Assembly (NCBI GenBank): GCA_963797565.1
Contig: CAWCPM010000012.1
Span: 47,185 to 111,184 of the forward strand
Reading direction: 5' to 3'
Length of the DNA stretch: 64,000 bases
Source: JAICYJ01 sp963797565
GTDB taxonomy: Bacteria; Actinomycetota; Thermoleophilia; Gaiellales; JAICJC01
In this document: one piece after another, positions 60,241 through 64,000 of the stretch
Layout of the letters: every line of letters begins with the position of its first letter
Position numbering within the stretch: the first letter of the stretch is position 1
Program-made: the position numbers and the translations under genes
Notes under the pieces: generated by a model
Told to the model about the DNA's origin: nothing
What the model saw: only the letters and a program-made list of their open reading frames with translations
Database searches by the model: none

Positions 60241-60718
60241 GACCGGCCTCCGCGAAGTCTGGTGACTGTCGAAGCGCCCGCCGCGCCCGGTGCAGCCGCA
60301 CCTTCACGGTCGCGACCGGCACCCCCGACAGGCGCGCCACCTCACCGACGGGCATGTCCGCGAAATAGTGCAGGAACACCGCCGAGCGCTGATCCGGTGA
60401 CAACCGCCGCAGGCCGGCGGTGACGGCGTAGGGCAACACCGAAACGTCGTCGCCGATCGCCTCGGGTAGCGCGCCGTCCACGTGCAGGCGCTGGCGCTTC
60501 AACTCGCGCCCGGCCAGCCGAAACGCCGTCCGAAATACCCACGCCACCGGATCGCGGACGCCGTCCCGATACGCGTAGAGACGCGCGAATGCCTCACACG
60601 TCGCCTCATCAGCCACCTCGCGACTCCCCGCCGACATCGTCAGCACCGCCCGCCACACCGTTCCACCATGTGAGCGAAACACCGCTTCGACCTCAGCTCT
60701 CGTTGCGATCCTGACCAC
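60233..60718 (-). CDS. ECF RNA polymerase sigma factor (module 1)
   Basis: The 161-residue sigma-70 family protein has region 2 (ADEATCEAFARLYAYRDGVR, DPVAWVFRTAFRLAGRE) and region 4 (LRRLSPDQRSAVFLHYFADM, ATVKVRLHRARRAL). No region 3 is present, as in ECF and SigE-like factors. It is closely similar to the sigma factor at 63555, and both are followed by a membrane protein with an 8-base overlap. ATG 60718 is the natural start. Confidence 0.88.
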   Translation of the reverse strand: MVRIATRAEVEAVFRSHGGTVWRAVLTMSAGSREVADEATCEAFARLYAYRDGVRDPVAWVFRTAFRLAGRELKRQRLHVDGALPEAIGDDVSVLPYAVTAGLRRLSPDQRSAVFLHYFADMPVGEVARLSGVPVATVKVRLHRARRALRQSPDFAEAGRV

Positions 60719-60872
60719 CTCATCATCAGCCGTCTACTAATACAGAGCCACGACCAGCCCGGAAGGTTCCAGTATCTCGCGAACCGGGCCGGGACGAGGA
60801 TCGCCATCGAGGTTCTCGGCGAAGCTCGATTGGCTCCGCGAGACCGTGCCGCGCCGGGTGGTGCTTCGGCAG

Positions 60873-61325
60873 CTAGGTCTGCGCCGAGATGAATCGCTCG
60901 AGCTTGTCGAACGAGTCACTCCACCCATCGTGGTGAAGCGCGCGGCGCTCCTCAGTCTTGAACCGACCCTGGGTGAAGTCGACCTCCGTCGATTCGCCAA
61001 GATCGCGGAACGAAAGGCCCACCCGGGTCTCGACGTCGTCGGGATTCGGCTCCTCCCAGGTGAATGTGAAGGCGAGAACGGTAGGCGGGTCGACCTCGCA
61101 GACCTCGCCGATCAGATAGAAGTGTTCGCCGTCTGGCGGCTGCATCTCGATCCGGTAGCGCGCTCCGACACGTGGACTGAACTCCACACTTGGAATGCTG
61201 AAGCCCTTCGGCCCAAACCACTTCGCCAACTGGGTCGGATCGACGAATGCCTGAAACACGACCGCACGAGTTGCCGGGAACTCGCGCTTCATGGCGAGCG
61301 TGCACTCGTCCGATCGGCCGGTCAT
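60873..61325 (-). CDS. AHSA1/SRPBCC-domain protein
   Basis: The 150-residue protein has the AHSA1 pattern: LAMKREFPATRAVVFQAFVD, PTQLAKWFGPKGFSIPSVEF, GEVCEVDPPTVLAFTFTWEE and a C-terminal HHDGWSDSFDKLERFI. These START-like proteins bind hydrophobic ligands or act in stress responses; many in actinobacteria are single-domain and of unknown role. ATG 61325 is well placed. It lies 154 bases upstream of the sigma gene of module 1 on the same strand. Confidence 0.85.
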   Translation of the reverse strand: MTGRSDECTLAMKREFPATRAVVFQAFVDPTQLAKWFGPKGFSIPSVEFSPRVGARYRIEMQPPDGEHFYLIGEVCEVDPPTVLAFTFTWEEPNPDDVETRVGLSFRDLGESTEVDFTQGRFKTEERRALHHDGWSDSFDKLERFISAQT

Positions 61326-61702
61326 GCGCCGAGCGTATCAGTGTTCGTGGAAGGCGCCGGCCAACGCGATCCTCCCGTCACGCCTGCCGCACCAAGGCCA
61401 GGATTCGCCGTACCCTCGCGTGGCGTCACAAGGCCATAGGGGGCTATCTGAGTCTCACGGACGGGCCCCACGTAACCCCGCGTTGGGCGTCCGCACGTTT
61501 CTCCCAATGGGAGGTACGTTCAGATGGCGTCTGCCGAGGCTCGAAGCGGTAAGCGAGTCACACCCAGCGCACCGCACACGCGACCTAACGCTAGACCATA
61601 TCGAGCCGCTACGTAACGGCGGCTCCGTTAGACGAATCGAATCTGCGCGTGCTGCCGATCGGCGAACAGTGGGCGACGATGACAATGCGTCGAGGGATGT
61701 AC
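61326..61702. other. Intergenic region with hairpins, no gene seen
   Basis: No supported gene. The notable structure is at 61583-61633, where ACCTAAC and GTTAGAC flank an inner GAGCCGC/GCGGCTC stem; TAACGG/CCGTTA (61614-61630) is an alternative hairpin. Confidence 0.45.
61583..61633. repeat. Imperfect inverted repeat, attC-like ends
   Basis: The ends ACCTAAC (61583-61589) and GTTAGAC (61627-61633) match the integron attC consensus RYYYAAC...GTTRRRY exactly except for perfect rather than loose pairing; inside is a 7-bp stem with a 9-base loop. The spacer is asymmetric (13 bases on one side, 1 on the other) and the element is short, so a plain hairpin or terminator is just as likely. Confidence 0.25.
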
Positions 61703-62554
61703 TTACGGCGCTGGGGTGATGAGCGACGCGATCGCCGAGATGACCGCATCGGGTTTGAGCAGCTGGATATCGTGGCCGCTCGGGACGACGATCAGGCGCC
61801 CGTGGGGCGATTCGGTTGCGAGTTGCTGCTCAGCGTTCCTCCAGAGCACTTCGATCTGCTTTGCGACGTCCTGGTCGGTAACCGCTGCTTGCTGGTGGTT
61901 GGTCGCTGCGAGGACGATCACGGGCACCTTTGGCAGCGGCCCGGCTTGGTCGACCTCTGCGCTGCTCTTGACGTAGTCGAGGCGTTCGGGATTCTCGCTG
62001 GGATCCGATCCCGCGCGGAGCTCTTGGCAGAGCGCCGCACTGACCAGGGCACACTCCCCATCGAGGAACGTTGTCGGCGTAGGATCCACCAACACGACGC
62101 CGCTCACCTCGCTCGGGTACTGAGCGGCGAACAGGCGAACGTCGAGCCCTCCGAACGAGTGACCGACGAGCAGATACGGCGGTCGGACGCCCGCCGCCTT
62201 CAAGAGGCTGTGAAGATCGGCCACTACCTCCGCGCTGGTGCGAGGCGTCGGGGCGGCATCGCTCTTGCCCAGGTTCGCACGGTCATAGGTACACGTCCGG
62301 GTCAACTTTCGCACGGGAGGCGCGACGGCATCCCACGTCTCGTGGATGTTACCCAATCCGGCATCCATGACGACCGTCGGGCGTCCCTTGCAGGCACACT
62401 CCAGATACAGCGAGCGACCGCCGACATCAAACGTCGTTTGGATCGCATCCGGCCCCAACGAGGCGCCGCCCCCGCACCCGGGAAGCGTGGCCGCCGCTAC
62501 GACGACGACTAACCACGCGATGCGTCCACGCCAACACGATGATTCGCCACTCAC
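61703..62554 (-). CDS. Alpha/beta-hydrolase, putative lipoprotein
   Basis: The 283-residue protein starts with a short signal sequence and a lipobox-like LPGC (MSGESSCWRGRIAWLVVVVA, then ATLPGCGGG), so it may be lipid-anchored outside the membrane. The hydrolase domain has the oxyanion region VVMDAGLGN, nucleophile motif LLVGHSFGGLDVRLF, VVLVDPTP and a catalytic His in VPSGHDIQLL. Substrate unknown; esterase or peptidase-like activity is plausible. It is unaffected by frameshifts. Confidence 0.85.
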   Translation of the reverse strand: MSGESSCWRGRIAWLVVVVAAATLPGCGGGASLGPDAIQTTFDVGGRSLYLECACKGRPTVVMDAGLGNIHETWDAVAPPVRKLTRTCTYDRANLGKSDAAPTPRTSAEVVADLHSLLKAAGVRPPYLLVGHSFGGLDVRLFAAQYPSEVSGVVLVDPTPTTFLDGECALVSAALCQELRAGSDPSENPERLDYVKSSAEVDQAGPLPKVPVIVLAATNHQQAAVTDQDVAKQIEVLWRNAEQQLATESPHGRLIVVPSGHDIQLLKPDAVISAIASLITPAP

Positions 62555-62836
62555 CGGCCGAGTCTACCGACTCCAGCCCGCGGGCTGCCTCTGGACGAGG
62601 TATTCGGACACACAGCGCCGCCGTGCCCCCGGAACTCGTGCCATGGGTCTGCGCCTCGCGGCGCTTCAGCGGTTGGTTTTTTCGATAGCGACCGCTGGTG
62701 ATGCTCGATTGGCTCCTCGTGCTTCGTACGCCTTTGATGGTGATGCATGGAGCTTACGCGCTGAGCGTCAGAGGCCATTCGCCAATACCAGGGGCCCGCT
62801 TGAGCGGAGAATTCTGGTCGGGTCTGGCGGCCCCGA
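62555..62836. other. Intergenic, nothing recognised
   Basis: About 280 bases of mixed composition between two minus-strand genes. I see no gene, tRNA or strong hairpin. Confidence 0.4.
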
Positions 62837-63562
62837 TCAGGGGGTCACGAAGGCGTAGCTGAAACGGTCCGCAGGGGAGGAGCGATGCTGCAGGAGCACT
62901 CTGTGGACCTGGCCCTGCCCATTGGCAACGTTGAAGAGCAGCTTGAAGGTTTCGGTGGAGCCTGGCGGGATGTCGTTGCAGAATTGGTGATTGGGGTCGA
63001 TCAACAGGCTGTCCTTCGACCAAGGGTGAGACCACCAGTGTCCGCTCATGAGCTCTGCTCCGAGCTTATTGCGGCCATGGCAGAACGGTTCATGCGCCGG
63101 CGTCTCGCCGTCGTTGCGGACGCTCACGGTGAGCACCCACAAGCGGCTCCCGGCGGGAGCCTTTAGCGACTGGTCGTTTGGATGGTCGTTTGGAATCGGG
63201 ACCGAGCCCACCTTGACGAGCTCCTTCGTGACGAAGGTCATACCGTCAAGCTCGACCGGCGTCCCAAACCGGACTCTCTGGAGGCTCCGGTAGCCAAACG
63301 GCGAATCCGTCCGATCGGGTGGCGCGTGGGCGGGAGCGGGCCGGTCACGCCGGGAGTGGGCGGCGATCACCATCACGACCACGAACACGACGACCGCAAA
63401 TGCGGCAGCGCCGGCCAATGCCAGCCGCCGCACTCGTCGTCGTGTCGCGTCTTCGCCTGTCACGGCCTCGTGGCGTCGGCGCGCCTCAACCTGCGCCCGA
63501 AGATCCGGCGAAACCTCAAGGTCGTCGAGCGACTCCAACAGCGTTGTCCAGGATTCAGGCAT
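62837..63562 (-). CDS. Membrane partner of ECF sigma factor (module 2)
   Basis: From ATG 63562 (MPESWTTLLESLDDLEVSPD) the 241-residue protein has a basic cytoplasmic part, one membrane helix (LALAGAAAFAVVVFVVVMVI) and an extracytoplasmic domain with LWVLTVSVRNDGETP, PNHQFCNDIPPGSTETFKLL and VLLQHRSSPADRFSYAF, like DUF4352 beta-sandwich domains. It overlaps the sigma gene by 8 bases. No zinc anti-sigma motif is seen. It is paralogous in layout to the gene at 59634 and likely the anti-sigma or sensor partner. Confidence 0.7.
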   Translation of the reverse strand: MPESWTTLLESLDDLEVSPDLRAQVEARRRHEAVTGEDATRRRVRRLALAGAAAFAVVVFVVVMVIAAHSRRDRPAPAHAPPDRTDSPFGYRSLQRVRFGTPVELDGMTFVTKELVKVGSVPIPNDHPNDQSLKAPAGSRLWVLTVSVRNDGETPAHEPFCHGRNKLGAELMSGHWWSHPWSKDSLLIDPNHQFCNDIPPGSTETFKLLFNVANGQGQVHRVLLQHRSSPADRFSYAFVTP

Positions 63563-64000
63563 ACGGCACTTCCACTTGTTCAAGCAGCGTCTTCAGGGCA
63601 CGGCGTGCGCGATGCAGCCGTACCTTGACCGTCGCCGATGTCGAGCCGGACAGTCGAGCGACCTCATTCACTGGTAGATCGGCGAAGTAGTGCAGAAACA
63701 CGGCGACACGTTGATCGGGCGACAAGACGGCAAGGGCCGCCTGCAGATCCGTCGCCAACTCTGGAGGCTCGATACCGTGGCGATCCGGAATCTCGGCCTC
63801 CAAGGCCCGCTCGCGGCGCATATCGGCGGCGCCCAGCCGGAAGGCCGTTCGAAACACCCACGCCACCGGGTCCCGCACCCCTCGGCGGTAGTCGAACAAC
63901 CGCGCGAACGCCTCTGCGGTCGCCTCATCGGCGATCTCGCGACGCCCAGCCGACATCACCATCACGGCCCGCCACACCTGGCCGGCATGCGACTGAAACA
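63555..64000 (-). CDS. ECF RNA polymerase sigma factor (module 2), 5-prime truncated by window edge
   Basis: The frame is open to the window end, where FQSHAGQVWRAVMVMSAGRR aligns with FRSHGGTVWRAVLTMSAGSR of the module 1 sigma, so only about 10-15 residues are missing. Region 2 (ADEATAEAFARLFDYRRGVR) and region 4 (LSPDQRVAVFLHYFADLPVN, ATVKVRLHRARRALK) are intact. High identity to the first sigma indicates a recent duplication of the whole module. Confidence 0.88.
   Translation of the reverse strand, partial: FQSHAGQVWRAVMVMSAGRREIADEATAEAFARLFDYRRGVRDPVAWVFRTAFRLGAADMRRERALEAEIPDRHGIEPPELATDLQAALAVLSPDQRVAVFLHYFADLPVNEVARLSGSTSATVKVRLHRARRALKTLLEQVEVPYA

Noticed and set aside
1..64000. CRISPR arrays, transposases or insertion sequences
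   Set aside because: No regularly spaced identical repeats, no transposase or integrase motifs and no terminal inverted repeats with target duplications were seen.

Overview
This is a high-GC chromosomal segment whose housekeeping order (rplU-rpmA-obg-nadD-rsfS; leuS-comEA-comEC; holA/rpsT/murJ/lepA/hemW/hrcA/dnaJ/prmA/rsmE/mtaB; yqeY/phoH/ybeY/dgkA/cdd/era) suggests a deep-branching actinobacterium, most plausibly Thermoleophilia. That placement is inferred from gene content and order; no marker was searched. Genes are tightly packed, often with 4-base stop/start overlaps (ATGA, GTGA, TTGA, and even CTGA). About eighteen transcription units carry a TANNNT -10 hexamer only 6 to 10 bases before the start codon, which implies widespread leaderless transcription.

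Layout. 1-3771: ribosomal L21/L27, Obg, NadD, RsfS and two small conserved genes. 3816-4321: tRNA-Ala(GGC) followed by a detached 3-prime half of a tRNA-Ala. 4328-6331: an OmpR/HK two-component pair. 6404-10485: a compact redox operon (ApbE, ferric-reductase-like heme protein, NuoF-like flavoprotein, three-Cys ferredoxin, b561-like protein). 10881-19545: a K+ import locus with microproteins, kdpF, kdpA, kdpC, kdpB, a split KdpD and KdpE. 19670-29766: accessory genes (secreted protein, SnoaL-like, FAD oxidoreductase, double VOC protein, methyltransferase-like remnant, MFS exporter, two MarR regulators, amidohydrolase, M3 peptidase). 29817-34120: leuS, comEA and a ComEC lacking its nuclease-like domain. 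34441-44863: secreted beta-repeat protein, citrate synthase, Rrf2, holA, CNB protein, rpsT, murJ, lepA, hemW, hrcA. 45098-46735: an HTH-TPR regulator followed by a 35-residue secreted-peptide-like gene, which looks like a peptide-pheromone (RRNPP-type) system. 46845-59152: dnaJ, RNA-modification and ribosome-biogenesis genes, DgkA-PAP2 fusion, pseudokinase, cdd, era, deoC, a TrpC-like pseudoenzyme and a PPi-type phosphofructokinase. 59231-64000: tRNA-Leu(CAA), then a lower-GC block with two paralogous ECF sigma/membrane-partner modules, an AHSA1 protein and a lipoprotein hydrolase.

The likeliest new biology is the HTH-TPR regulator plus His-rich peptide at 45.2-46.7 kb. Next are the redox operon at 6.4-10.5 kb and an 11-bp GTGAC direct-repeat operator seen at 17.3-17.5, 32.3 and 54.1 kb. 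A caution for the reader: sixteen otherwise good genes are each interrupted by single-base frameshifts, and fifteen of these sixteen shifts are +1 insertions. This strongly suggests insertion-type sequencing errors, so I annotate those genes as single CDSs and mark the shift.
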